From NCBI GenBank assembly GCA_035456405.1, contig DATIDG010000089.1, positions 1 through 64,000 on the forward strand: a stretch of 64,000 nt of DNA. Reading direction: 5' to 3'. The DNA is from JAGVSZ01 sp035456405 (GTDB lineage Bacteria; Pseudomonadota; Gammaproteobacteria; Burkholderiales; SG8-39). Below the pieces are notes generated by a model. The model saw only the letters and a list, made by a program, of their open reading frames with translations. It was not told the DNA's origin and did no database searches. Every line of letters starts with the position of its first letter. Positions within the stretch are counted from its first letter, which is position 1. Of this stretch, positions 16,701-24,747 are shown in pieces. Both the position numbers and the translations under genes were made by a program.

Positions 16701-17258
16701 TCAGCGCACTCCGAACGCCGACAGGAGGGCGAGCGAGATCGAACGGAACGGTCCCCAGCCGAGCGGCAGCGAGACATAGACGATCTTCATGAAGACGAAC
16801 GTCAGCACCCCGGCTCCGGCGACGCCGATGGCAGCAGCGACCGCCCGGCGCCGAAAGCCGCCGACCAGGATGAACGCCGCAAGAAATGCGGCCGTCGCCA
16901 GGAAGAAGCCGAGCACGTCCACCAGCACGACGTAGCCGAGCGTCACGCCGACGCCCGAGGCGAGGCGCGCCGCGCTCGGCCGCTCCACTCCCGCCTGCCC
17001 CTCGAGCGTTTCCGCGGCCTCCTGCATCAGGCTCTGCAGCACGCCGTCGACCGACTCGGAGACCCCGACCCGCAGGCTCTTCGCGATCTCATAGGCGCAA
17101 AGCAGGGCCAGGAGGGCGAGGATCGCCCGGGGCCAGAATCCCGGACCGATCCGGTCGGCCGGGCCGGTGTACTCGAACTGCCCGGCGACGATGTAGAGCC
17201 ACCCGGCCAGCGCGAGCAGCACCGCGTACGGGGCCGCTCGCGCGAGGCGCCGGGTCAC
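16701..17258 (-). CDS. tctB: Tripartite tricarboxylate transporter small subunit (TctB)
   Basis: A 185-residue membrane protein with four helices (about residues 12-27, 42-60, 108-125, 130-170). Gly-Pro-Gly-Phe-Trp-Pro-Arg near residue 40 is the TctB family mark. The start is a GTG at 17258 whose last bases overlap the tctC stop (GTGA), so translation is coupled. It stabilises TctA in the membrane complex. A charged, soluble loop (about 62-100) separates helices 2 and 3. Confidence 0.88.
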   Translation of the reverse strand: MTRRLARAAPYAVLLALAGWLYIVAGQFEYTGPADRIGPGFWPRAILALLALLCAYEIAKSLRVGVSESVDGVLQSLMQEAAETLEGQAGVERPSAARLASGVGVTLGYVVLVDVLGFFLATAAFLAAFILVGGFRRRAVAAAIGVAGAGVLTFVFMKIVYVSLPLGWGPFRSISLALLSAFGVR

Positions 17259-18202
17259 TTCTGCTTCAGCGCGCCAGCGAACTTCTGCATTGCCGCCAGC
17301 TCGCCGTCGAGGAACTTCTTCGCCTCCTGCGCCGGGATGAAGCTGTCGCGCAGCGCGAGGCTCTCCTTCAGGAAGCCGTAGAACTCGGGATCGGTCGCCA
17401 CCTTCGCGACCGCGTCGGCGAGGAGCTTGATCCGCTGCGGATCGGTGCCCGAGCGCACCACCACCGAGCGGAACTGCGGCAGGTAGACCTCCAGGCCGGC
17501 CTCCCTCGAGGACGCCACATCGGCGAACTCGGGCAGGACGCGCTCACGGTTGAAGATCAGGATCGCGCGCATCTGCTTCGAGTCGAGGAAGCTGCGGACG
17601 TCGCCGGGCTGCTCGTAGAGCAGGTCGGCATGGCCGCCGAGGATCGCGGTGTACCGCTCGCCCGGCTTGGCGTAGGGCACGCCGGTGAACTTGAGGCCCT
17701 TCTGGTCCATGTACTTGAGCGCCATGTCGTCGACGCTGCCGAAGCCGAGGATCGCGACCTTGAGCTTGCCCGGGCTGGCTTTCGCGACCTTGGCCACGTC
17801 GGCCCAGGTCTTGAAGGGGCTGTCGTACTTCACGAACAGCGCCGAGGGCTGGCGGATCATGATGCCGAGCGGGACGTAGTCGTCGGCCTTCCAGCGCGGA
17901 TTCCCGGTCGCGAGCAGCGCGTGCGTGTCGGCGATGTAGACCGAGATCGAGTGGCCGTCGGCCGGCGCCGTCAGCATCTTGACGAGCCCGGTGCCGCCGG
18001 TCGCGCCCGGCACGTTGACCACGGGCACCGACACGTGGAGCGCCGGCTCGAGCATGCGCGCCATCTTGCGCGCGAGCTGGTCGGCGCCGCCGCCCGGCCC
18101 CCACGGCACGATGAACTCCAGCGGTCGGGACGGGAACTTCTCCTGCGCGGCGGCATGGCCGGCGACAAACGCCAGCAGGAACGACAGCAGCAGTCTCGAC
18201 AT
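17255..18202 (-). CDS. tctC: Tripartite tricarboxylate transporter receptor (TctC/Bug)
   Basis: A 315-residue periplasmic binding protein. A short signal peptide (about 1-19, ending Ala-Ala-Ala-Gln) precedes Phe-Pro-Ser-Arg-Pro-Leu-Glu-Phe-Ile-Val-Pro-Trp-Gly-Pro-Gly-Gly-Gly-Ala-Asp, the ligand-clamping loop; the Trp and the extra Gly distinguish it from the orphan Bug protein at the left of the window. It is the first gene of tctCBA and lies 10 bases after xsc, so the receptor and enzyme are co-expressed. Confidence 0.9.
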   Translation of the reverse strand: MSRLLLSFLLAFVAGHAAAQEKFPSRPLEFIVPWGPGGGADQLARKMARMLEPALHVSVPVVNVPGATGGTGLVKMLTAPADGHSISVYIADTHALLATGNPRWKADDYVPLGIMIRQPSALFVKYDSPFKTWADVAKVAKASPGKLKVAILGFGSVDDMALKYMDQKGLKFTGVPYAKPGERYTAILGGHADLLYEQPGDVRSFLDSKQMRAILIFNRERVLPEFADVASSREAGLEVYLPQFRSVVVRSGTDPQRIKLLADAVAKVATDPEFYGFLKESLALRDSFIPAQEAKKFLDGELAAMQKFAGALKQK

Positions 18203-18212
18203 GAACTCCTCC

Positions 18213-19994
18213 TCAGACGAAGCGCTTGTACTTCTCGAGCAGCCGCACCGGCTTCTTCAGCGCATCGCGCCGGAACGGGTCGCCCAGCTCGCGCGTGCAC
18301 ATCAGCTCGACGATCGTGGTCTTGCCGTCGCGCTGCGCCTGGCATGCGGCGCGCAGCGCATCGCCGACCTCCGCAACTCGCTCCACCACGATGCCCTCGG
18401 CGCCCATCGCGCGGGCGATGCCGGCGAAGCTCGGGTTCTCCAGGTTCACGCCGAGGAAGCGGTTCGAATAGAAGTCGACGTGGTTCTTCTTCTCCGCGCC
18501 CCACTGCTGGTTGTTGAACACGACCGCGGTGACCGGGATCCTCTCGCGCACGCAGGTGAGGATCTCGCCGAAGCTCATGCCCCACGCGCCGTCGCCGACG
18601 TAGGCGATCGCGGTGCGGTCGGGCGCGCCGACCTTGCACCCGATCATCGTCGGGAAGGCGTAACCGCAGTTCCCGAACATCATCGCGCCGAACATCGAGC
18701 GCGGGCGCTCGAACTTGAGATAGCTGTTGGCGATCTGGCAGATGTTGCCGATGTCGGTGGAGACCATGGCATCGGCGGGCTGGGCCTTCTCCAGCTCGCG
18801 CAGCATCTGCCGCGGGTGCATGTACTTCGAGTCCTTCGCCACCTCGAGGCTCCACGCGTCCTTCTCGTAGTCCCACGACGCGAGCTCCGCGGCCCACGCC
18901 TCCCGCTCGCTCTTGACGATCTTGAGGCGCTCCTCGCGGCCGGCGGGAAGGCTCCTTCCCTTGAGTCGCGCGACCAGCGCTTCCGCCGCCTCGCGCGCAT
19001 CCCCGTTGACCGTGACGGCGGTCTTCTTCACCAGGCCGAGCACCCTGGGATCGGCATCGACCTGGATCAGCTTCGCGTTCGCCGGCCAGTATTCAAGCCC
19101 GTACTGCGGCAGCACGCCGAACGGCCCGAGGCGCGAGCCGAGGGCGAGCACGACGTCGGCGCGCGCGATCACCTTCATCGCCGCCTTCGAGCCGTGATAG
19201 CCGAGCGGCCCGCAGGCGAGCCGGTGCCCCGCCGGGAAGGAATCGTTGTGGAGGTACGAGTTGCACACCGGGGCGTCGAGCGCCTCGGCGAGCGCGATCG
19301 CGGCCGGGACGCCGTTCGACATCACCACGCCGCCGCCGGCGATGATCAACGGGAACTTCGCCGCCGCGAGCAGCGCCGCCGCCCCGTCGAGGCTCGCGCC
19401 GCCGCCGGGACCGCGCTCGATGCGGATCGGCTGCGGGATCTCGCACTCGATCTCGCCGTAGAGGTAGTCGCGCGGGATGTTGAGCTGGGTCGGGCCCATC
19501 TCGAGGATCGCGCGGTCGAAGGCGCGCGCGGCGAGCTCGGCCATGCGCGCAGGGTTGTTCACGTGCGCCTGGTACTTGGTGATCTTCGAGAAGATCGGCA
19601 GCTGGTCGGTCTCCTGGAAGCCGCCGAGCCCGATGCCCATGCTGCCGGTCTCCGGCGTGATCGCGACCACCGGCGAGTGCGCCCAGTACGCCGCCGCGAT
19701 CGCCGTGACGAAGTTGGTGGTGCCGGGGCCGTTCTGCGCGATGCACACGCCGTGGCGGCCCGCGACCCGCGAAAAGCCGTCGGCCATGTGCGCCGCGCCC
19801 TGCTCGTGCACCGTCGGGATGAACCGGATGCCGGCGGCCGGGAAGATGTCGAGCGCGTCCATGTAGGCCGAGCCGACGATGCCGAACACGTCGGTGACGC
19901 CGTGGGACACGAGGGTTTCGACCAGCGCCTCGGATGGCGTCATGCGGGTCTTGCCCTGCACGACGATGCGCTTCGAGTCCGAAAGGTTGACCAT
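18213..19994 (-). CDS. xsc: Sulfoacetaldehyde acetyltransferase
   Basis: A 593-residue ThDP enzyme that converts sulfoacetaldehyde and phosphate to acetyl phosphate and sulfite, the desulfonation step for taurine, isethionate and sulfoacetate. The N-terminal Met-Thr-Pro-Ser-Glu-Ala-Leu-Val-Glu-Thr-Leu, Val-Gly-Ser-Ala-Tyr-Met-Asp-Ala-Leu-Asp and Trp-Ala-His-Ser-Pro-Val-Val segments match Xsc rather than acetolactate synthase. The activating Glu64 sits in His-Glu-Gln-Gly-Ala-Ala; the ThDP motif Gly467-Asp-Gly to Asn494-Asn495 is intact. Length agrees with the family (about 590-600). GGAGGT lies before the ATG at 19994. It is the first gene of the operon and faces a divergent IclR regulator. 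No phosphate acetyltransferase gene is nearby. Confidence 0.92.
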   Translation of the reverse strand: MVNLSDSKRIVVQGKTRMTPSEALVETLVSHGVTDVFGIVGSAYMDALDIFPAAGIRFIPTVHEQGAAHMADGFSRVAGRHGVCIAQNGPGTTNFVTAIAAAYWAHSPVVAITPETGSMGIGLGGFQETDQLPIFSKITKYQAHVNNPARMAELAARAFDRAILEMGPTQLNIPRDYLYGEIECEIPQPIRIERGPGGGASLDGAAALLAAAKFPLIIAGGGVVMSNGVPAAIALAEALDAPVCNSYLHNDSFPAGHRLACGPLGYHGSKAAMKVIARADVVLALGSRLGPFGVLPQYGLEYWPANAKLIQVDADPRVLGLVKKTAVTVNGDAREAAEALVARLKGRSLPAGREERLKIVKSEREAWAAELASWDYEKDAWSLEVAKDSKYMHPRQMLRELEKAQPADAMVSTDIGNICQIANSYLKFERPRSMFGAMMFGNCGYAFPTMIGCKVGAPDRTAIAYVGDGAWGMSFGEILTCVRERIPVTAVVFNNQQWGAEKKNHVDFYSNRFLGVNLENPSFAGIARAMGAEGIVVERVAEVGDALRAACQAQRDGKTTIVELMCTRELGDPFRRDALKKPVRLLEKYKRFV

Positions 19995-20040
19995 CGGGAC
20001 CTCCAAACGGTGACGGGTAGCGGACGGAACAGCGCCGGCA

Positions 20041-20110
20041 AGCCTAGCACCAGTGCGCGCCGGCTTGCAACGCACTCTCGCTTGACGGAACGATTGGTTT
20101 CGCCAGATGA
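20041..20110. promoter_or_regulatory. Divergent xsc/iclR promoter region with a candidate operator
   Basis: The 126-base gap between xsc and the IclR gene holds, on the minus strand, TTGCAA (20065-20070) and TAGGCT (20041-20046) spaced 18 bases, a plausible xsc promoter. On the plus strand TTGACG (20082-20087) is followed after 17 bases by a poor AGATGA, with a better GATAAT at 20109-20114. An imperfect dyad, GACGGAACG-ATT-GGTTTCGCC (20084-20104, 6 of 9 pairs), overlaps the plus-strand -35 box and resembles IclR-type sites. Confidence 0.45.
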
Positions 20111-20120
20111 TAATCGGACA

Positions 20121-20945
20121 GTGAACCTGGTCCGCGGCAAGCCTGCTTCGTCAGTGGTCCAGCGCGCGCTCGCGGTGCTCGACGCGGTCGCGCGCGGCGG
20201 CGAGAGCGTCTCGCTCGCCGCGATCGCCGCCGATCTCGGGCTGCCCAAGCCGACCGCGTACCGCCTGCTCCGCGAGCTCGCGGAGGCGGGTCTGGTGCGG
20301 CGCGCAACCGAGGGCTCGGGGGGATTCACGCCGGGACCGCGGCTGGAGAGTCTGGCCCTCGCGGTCATGCAGCACGCCGGCTCGAGCACCGCGCGACACG
20401 CGATCCTCAGCCGGCTGGTCGACGAGCTCGGCGAGACCTGCAACATCACGGTGCTCGACGGCAGCCAGGTGCTCTATCTCGACCGCGTCGAGAGCCCCTG
20501 GCCGCTCCGCGTCCACCTCCAGCCCGGGTCGCGCGTGCCGCTCACGTGCACGGCGAGCGGGAAGCTGTTCCTCGCGCGGCTGCCGAAGCTGCGGCGCGAC
20601 CGCCTGCTCGCGCAGATGCGCTTCGAGCGGCACACCGACCGCACCCTCGCCGACCGGGCGAGCCTCGAACAGGAGCTCGAGCGCATCCGGAAGAACGGCT
20701 TCGCCGTGGACAACGAGGAATACCTTGCCGGCCTCCTGTGCGTCGCCGTGCCGGTGAGCGACTCGCGCGGAAAGACGATCGCCGCGGTCGCGGTGCAGGC
20801 GCCCGTGGCACGGCTCCCGCACGAGCGCGCGCGAAGCACGCTGCCGGCGCTCGAGCGCGCGGCGCGCGCGCTCGCCGCGACCTACGACACCGGGCTCACG
20901 CGAGCTTCGAGAAGTCGGGCTTCCGCTTCTCGAGGAACGCGCTGA
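20121..20945 (+). CDS. IclR-family transcriptional regulator of the sulfonate operon
   Basis: A 274-residue regulator. The N-terminal winged helix-turn-helix (about residues 8-70) contains Val-Gln-Arg-Ala-Leu-Ala-Val-Leu and Leu-Pro-Lys-Pro-Thr-Ala-Tyr-Arg-Leu-Leu; the C-terminal effector domain has Cys-Thr-Ala-Ser-Gly-Lys and Glu-Glu-Tyr-Leu-Ala-Gly-Leu-x-Cys-Val-Ala-Val-Pro. The only suitable start is a GTG at 20121. It is transcribed away from xsc and probably responds to a pathway intermediate; isethionate clusters are, as I recall, often controlled by an IclR-type IseR. The last 16 or so residues are Arg/Ser-rich and overlap the end of the convergent crotonase gene by 50 bases, perhaps a read-on after loss of an earlier stop. 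Confidence 0.88.
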   Translation: MNLVRGKPASSVVQRALAVLDAVARGGESVSLAAIAADLGLPKPTAYRLLRELAEAGLVRRATEGSGGFTPGPRLESLALAVMQHAGSSTARHAILSRLVDELGETCNITVLDGSQVLYLDRVESPWPLRVHLQPGSRVPLTCTASGKLFLARLPKLRRDRLLAQMRFERHTDRTLADRASLEQELERIRKNGFAVDNEEYLAGLLCVAVPVSDSRGKTIAAVAVQAPVARLPHERARSTLPALERAARALAATYDTGLTRASRSRASASRGTR

Positions 20946-21663
20946 ACGCCTCCTTCGCCTCGGGCGAGCCGAGGCGCTCGCCGAAGTTGCGGATCTCCTC
21001 CGCGAGCGCCGCCTCGATGGCCGGCATCCACGCGCGCTTCATGAGCCGCTTCGTGATGCGCACCGACGCCGCGGGCTGCGCGGCGAGCTTCCGCGCCGCC
21101 TCGAGCGCGCGCATCATCAGGATCTCGGCCGGCACGACGTCGGTCACGATGCCGAGCTCGCGCGCCTGCGCCGCGTCGAACGGCTCGCCGAGCAGCAGCA
21201 GCTCGGCCGCGCGCTGGTAGCCGGCGATCGTCGGCAGCAGGAAGCTCGATGCGGCCTCGGGGCACAGGCCGAGATTGACGAACGGCAGCGCGAACTTCGT
21301 GCCTTCGGCCGCATAGACGAGATCGCAGTGCAGCAGCAGCGTGGTCCCGACCCCGACCGCAACGCCGCTCACGGCGGCGATCATCGGCTTCTCGGCGTGG
21401 CTGATCGCGTTCAGGAAGCGGAACACCGGCGCGTCCGCGTAGCGCGGCGCATTGGCGAGGAAGTCCTGCAGGTCGTTGCCGGCGGTGAAGGCGTCGCCGG
21501 CCCCGTGGATCAGGGCGACCCGCACGCCGGCGTCCGCATCGGCCGCCTTGATCGCGTCTGCGATCGCGGCGTACATGTCCGCCGTCAGGGCGTTCTTCTT
21601 CTCCGGGCGGTTGATCTGGATGCGCTGGACGGCGCCTTCGCGTGCAGTGAGGACGGGGCTCAT
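20896..21663 (-). CDS. Enoyl-CoA hydratase/isomerase family protein
   Basis: A 255-residue crotonase. The oxyanion-hole segments Ala-Gly-Asn-Asp-Leu-Gln-Asp-Phe (about 65-72) and Gly-Val-Ala-Val-Gly-Val-Gly-Thr-Thr (about 108-116) are present. The first catalytic Glu of hydratases is missing (Thr in its place), while Leu-Gly-Leu-Cys-Pro-Glu-Ala-Ala-Ser-Ser retains a Glu, a pattern of enoyl-CoA isomerases. So isomerase is likelier than hydratase. Start is set at the ATG at 21663, in line with family length; there is no strong ribosome site. It is divergent from the GST/VOC unit. Confidence 0.82.
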   Translation of the reverse strand: MSPVLTAREGAVQRIQINRPEKKNALTADMYAAIADAIKAADADAGVRVALIHGAGDAFTAGNDLQDFLANAPRYADAPVFRFLNAISHAEKPMIAAVSGVAVGVGTTLLLHCDLVYAAEGTKFALPFVNLGLCPEAASSFLLPTIAGYQRAAELLLLGEPFDAAQARELGIVTDVVPAEILMMRALEAARKLAAQPAASVRITKRLMKRAWMPAIEAALAEEIRNFGERLGSPEAKEAFSAFLEKRKPDFSKLA

Positions 21664-21754
21664 CGTGGCCGGGCGGGGGTGATCGATCGTGGGCCTGTGA
21701 TGATAAACTGCCCCCGCTGCAACTGCGACCCGACATTCCCCAGGAGGGCACGCC

Positions 21755-22429
21755 ATGAAGGTCTACTATCACCCCGCCTCGACCACCAGCCGCATCGTCA
21801 TGCTCTACGCGGGCGAGGAGGCGCCGGAGATCGAGTTTCAGGTCGTCGATCTGTTCACCGGCGAGCACATGAAGCCGCCTTACTCCACGATGAACCCGAA
21901 CTGCCTCGTCCCGATGCTCGAGGACGGCGACTTCCGCCTCACCGAGTCCTCGTCGATCCTCAAGTACCTCGCCGACAAGAAGGGCTCGCCGTCCTATCCG
22001 AAGGACCTGCGCGAGCGCGCCCGGGTCAACGAGATGATGGACTGGGTCAACACCAACCTCTACCGCGACTTCGCCTACGGCCTCGTGTACCCGCAGACTT
22101 TCCCGACGCACAAGCGGCGCAGCGACGAGGCGCAGGCGTCGACGCTCGCGTGGGCCAAGGAGAAGTCCCAGGGCTGGCTAAAGATCCTCGACCAGAGCCT
22201 GCTCGGCCCGAAGAAGACCTACCTGTGCGGCGACCGGATCACGATCGCCGACTACCTCGGCGCGGAGATGATCGGCCTGGGCGAGCTCATCCGGTGCAAC
22301 TTCTCGCCCTATCCGAACGTCGAGCGCTGGCTCGGCAGGATGAAGGCTCTCAAGAGCTGGCCGAAGGTGCACGAGGTGTTCCACGGCTTCGCCGGCTCGC
22401 TCAGGGACACGCCGTTCGTCGCCATATAG
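21755..22429 (+). CDS. Glutathione S-transferase family protein
   Basis: A 224-residue two-domain GST. The thioredoxin-like N-terminal half shows the glutathione site Val-Pro-Met-Leu-Glu-Asp-Gly and Thr-Glu-Ser-Ser-Ser-Ile (about 53-69), with Ser/Thr rather than Cys near the N-terminus (Pro-Ala-Ser-Thr-Thr-Ser). The helical C-domain contains Ile-Thr-Ile-Ala-Asp-Tyr. It resembles theta-type enzymes. AGGAGGG precedes the ATG. It is followed 8 bases later by a VOC-domain gene, so the pair is probably an operon detoxifying or processing a common electrophile. Confidence 0.85.
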   Translation: MKVYYHPASTTSRIVMLYAGEEAPEIEFQVVDLFTGEHMKPPYSTMNPNCLVPMLEDGDFRLTESSSILKYLADKKGSPSYPKDLRERARVNEMMDWVNTNLYRDFAYGLVYPQTFPTHKRRSDEAQASTLAWAKEKSQGWLKILDQSLLGPKKTYLCGDRITIADYLGAEMIGLGELIRCNFSPYPNVERWLGRMKALKSWPKVHEVFHGFAGSLRDTPFVAI

Positions 22430-22437
22430 GTGCCGCC

Positions 22438-22938
22438 ATGATCAAGGGACTGCACCACAACGCGTATCGCTGCCGGGATTCGGAGGAGACGCGGAAGTTC
22501 TACGAGGACTTCCTCGGCTTGCCGCTCTCCGGCACGCTCTGGATCAAGGAGACGAAGAGCGGCCGCGGCACTGACACGCTGCACACGTTCTACCGCATGG
22601 ACAACGGCTCCTACCTCGCTTTCTTCGAGGCGCCGGACATGCCGTTCGAGTTCAAGCCGCAGCACGATTACGACCTGCACATCGCGCTCGAGGTGCAGCC
22701 GGGCGTGCTAGAGCCGATGATGGCGAAGGGAAAGAGCCGCGGGATCGAGACGCGCGGCATCTCCGACCACGGCTTCATCCACTCGATCTACTTCCGCGAT
22801 CCGAACGGGTACGTCATCGAGTTGACCGCGAAGATGGCGAACCACGACCGGGCGATGGACCCGGCGACGAACGGCGCGCGCGCCAGGCTCGACCAGTGGC
22901 AGGCCGAGAAGCGCGCGGAGGCGCCGAAGGTCGGCTGA
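22438..22938 (+). CDS. VOC (glyoxalase/dioxygenase fold) family protein
   Basis: A 166-residue vicinal-oxygen-chelate protein. It starts Met-Ile-Lys-Gly-Leu-His-His-Asn-Ala-Tyr; metal ligands appear as His6 or His7, a His in Tyr-Asp-Leu-His-Ile-Ala-Leu (about residue 81) and Glu in Gly-Tyr-Val-Ile-Glu-Leu-Thr (about 127). Such a set supports a metal-dependent lyase or dioxygenase; the substrate is unknown. A charged C-terminal extension of about 30 residues follows the domain. It forms a unit with the GST gene. Confidence 0.8.
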   Translation: MIKGLHHNAYRCRDSEETRKFYEDFLGLPLSGTLWIKETKSGRGTDTLHTFYRMDNGSYLAFFEAPDMPFEFKPQHDYDLHIALEVQPGVLEPMMAKGKSRGIETRGISDHGFIHSIYFRDPNGYVIELTAKMANHDRAMDPATNGARARLDQWQAEKRAEAPKVG

Positions 22939-23022
22939 AATCCGTTCTGTCGGAGCGCGCGCCCAGAACACGCGCCCGGCCCACACCACCGGGAGGGTCG
23001 ATATGCCTGCCGCTGCCGGCGG

Positions 23023-24651
23023 TCAACCCGCCGGCAGCTTGTAGTCCTTCATCTGCTCGCGCAGGGTGAGCTTCGACAGCTTGCCGGTGGCGGTGTGCGG
23101 AAGGTCCGCGACGAAGACGACGTCGTCGGGAATCATCCACTTCGCGACCTTGTCTTCGTAGAACCTCAGCAGCTCGTCGCGCGTCACCTCCACCCCCTGC
23201 TTCTTCACCGCCACGACGATCGGGCGTTCGTCCCACTTGGGGTGGTGCACGCCGATCACCGCCGCCTCGGCGATCGCCGGATGCGCGACCGCGATGTTCT
23301 CGAGCTCGATCGAGCTGATCCATTCGCCGCCCGACTTGATGACGTCCTTCGAACGGTCGGTAATGTGCATGAAGCCGTCGGCGTCGATGGTGGCGACGTC
23401 GCCGGTCGGGAACCAGCCGTCGCGCAGGACCTTCCCGCCCTCGCCCTTGAAGTAGCCACTGGTGATCCACGGCCCGCGCACCAGCAGGTCCCCGAACGCT
23501 TTCCCGTCGCGCGGCAGCTCCCCGCCCTCGCCGTCTACGATCTTCATCTCGACGCCGTAGATGGTGCGGCCCTGCTTGCACCGCAGCTCGAAGCGCTTCT
23601 GCTCGGGCAGGTCGGCGTGCTTCGTTTTGAGCGTAAGCAACGTGCCGAGCGGGCTCATCTCCGTCATGCCCCACGCGTGCTGGCAGTCGACCCCGAACTC
23701 CTGGTCGAACTGCCGGATCATCGCCGGCGGCGCGGCGGACCCGCCGACGATTGCGCGGCGGAGCGTGGAGAACTTGAGGCCGTTCTGCTTCATGTACGCG
23801 AGGAGACCGAGCCAGACGGTCGGCACGCCGGCGGTGACGGTGACTTTCTCCGCCTCGAACAGCTCGTAGAGGCTCTTGCCGTCGAGCGCGGCGCCGGGAA
23901 GGACGAGCTTGCAGCCGTTGAGCGTGGCGAGGTAGGGGATGCCCCACGCGTTGACGTGGAACATCGGCACCACCGGCAGGATGGTCTCGCGCGCCGAAGC
24001 GGCGAAGACGTCGGGCAGCGACGCCCCGTACGCGTGGATCACCGTGGAGCGGTGCGCGTAGAGCACGCCCCTCGGGTTGCCGGTCGTGCCCGAGGTGTAG
24101 CACAGGCCCGAGGCGGTCCACTCGTCGAGCTGCGGCCACTCGTAGTCCCCGTTCTCCCGCGCGATCAGCTCCTCGTAGCACAGCAGGTTCGGCACGGCGA
24201 CTTGCGGCATGTGGGCGCGGTCGGTCATCGCGACCCAGCCCTTCACCCCCTTGCACTGCGGCGCGAGCTTATCGACGAGCGGCGCGAACGTGAGGTCGAA
24301 GAAGACGTAGCCGTCCTCGGCGTGATTCACGATGTAGGTCAGCTGCTCCGGAAAGAGCCGCGGGTTGACCGTGTGGATGACCGCCCCCATTCCCGACACA
24401 CCGTAGTACAGCTCCAGGTGGCGGTAGCCGTTCCAGGCGAGCGTGCCGATCCGGTCGCCCTGCTTCACGCCGAGCCGCCCGAGCGCTTGGGCGAGCTGGT
24501 GCGCACGCTTGTGGGCGTCGGCATAGGTGTACCGATGGATCGGGCCCTCCACCGAGCGCGAGACGATTTCGGTGTCGCCGTGGCAGCGCTCGGCGTGCAC
24601 GATCAGCGACGAGATCAGGAGCGGCAGGTCCATCATGAGGCCGCGCAGCAT
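23023..24651 (-). CDS. AMP-forming acyl-CoA ligase (DmdB/medium- to long-chain type)
   Basis: A 542-residue ANL-superfamily ligase. The ATP loop is Tyr-Thr-Ser-Gly-Thr-Thr-Gly-Asn-Pro-Arg-Gly (about 185-195), the hinge region Gly-Asp-Val-Ala-Thr-Ile-Asp-Ala-Asp-Gly with Asp-Arg-Ser-Lys-Asp-Val-Ile-Lys-Ser-Gly-Gly-Glu-Trp-Ile-Ser, and a C-terminal Thr-Gly-Lys-Leu-Ser-Lys supplies the lysine. The Ser-Gly-Gly-Glu-Trp-Ile-Ser form is shared by fatty-acid ligases and the 3-methylmercaptopropionyl-CoA ligase DmdB. No other dmd gene is beside it, so a medium-chain fatty acid is the safer guess. It is convergent with the VOC gene. Confidence 0.88.
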   Translation of the reverse strand: MLRGLMMDLPLLISSLIVHAERCHGDTEIVSRSVEGPIHRYTYADAHKRAHQLAQALGRLGVKQGDRIGTLAWNGYRHLELYYGVSGMGAVIHTVNPRLFPEQLTYIVNHAEDGYVFFDLTFAPLVDKLAPQCKGVKGWVAMTDRAHMPQVAVPNLLCYEELIARENGDYEWPQLDEWTASGLCYTSGTTGNPRGVLYAHRSTVIHAYGASLPDVFAASARETILPVVPMFHVNAWGIPYLATLNGCKLVLPGAALDGKSLYELFEAEKVTVTAGVPTVWLGLLAYMKQNGLKFSTLRRAIVGGSAAPPAMIRQFDQEFGVDCQHAWGMTEMSPLGTLLTLKTKHADLPEQKRFELRCKQGRTIYGVEMKIVDGEGGELPRDGKAFGDLLVRGPWITSGYFKGEGGKVLRDGWFPTGDVATIDADGFMHITDRSKDVIKSGGEWISSIELENIAVAHPAIAEAAVIGVHHPKWDERPIVVAVKKQGVEVTRDELLRFYEDKVAKWMIPDDVVFVADLPHTATGKLSKLTLREQMKDYKLPAG

Positions 24652-24695
24652 GGGAGTCCTCGATCAGTAGGCGGGGTGGGCGGGCAAGTTACCTG

Positions 24696-24728
24696 CGGGG
24701 CAGGAGTCGTGTCAACACTCCCGCCCCG
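24696..24728 (-). terminator. Hairpin downstream of the GGDEF-EAL gene
   Basis: CGGGGCaGGAGT pairs with ACTCCcGCCCCG (11 of 12 pairs) around a 9-base loop. It lies 20 bases after the stop codon of the minus-strand GGDEF-EAL gene and before the acyl-CoA ligase start. There is no T run, so it may end transcription with factor help or protect the 3' end. Confidence 0.4.
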
Positions 24729-24747
24729 GAACGAGCTGCCGATCGGT

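Noticed and set aside
23023..24651. Ligase as evidence for DMSP demethylation
   Set aside because: dmdA, dmdC and dmdD are not adjacent and DmdB-like ligases often act on fatty acids.
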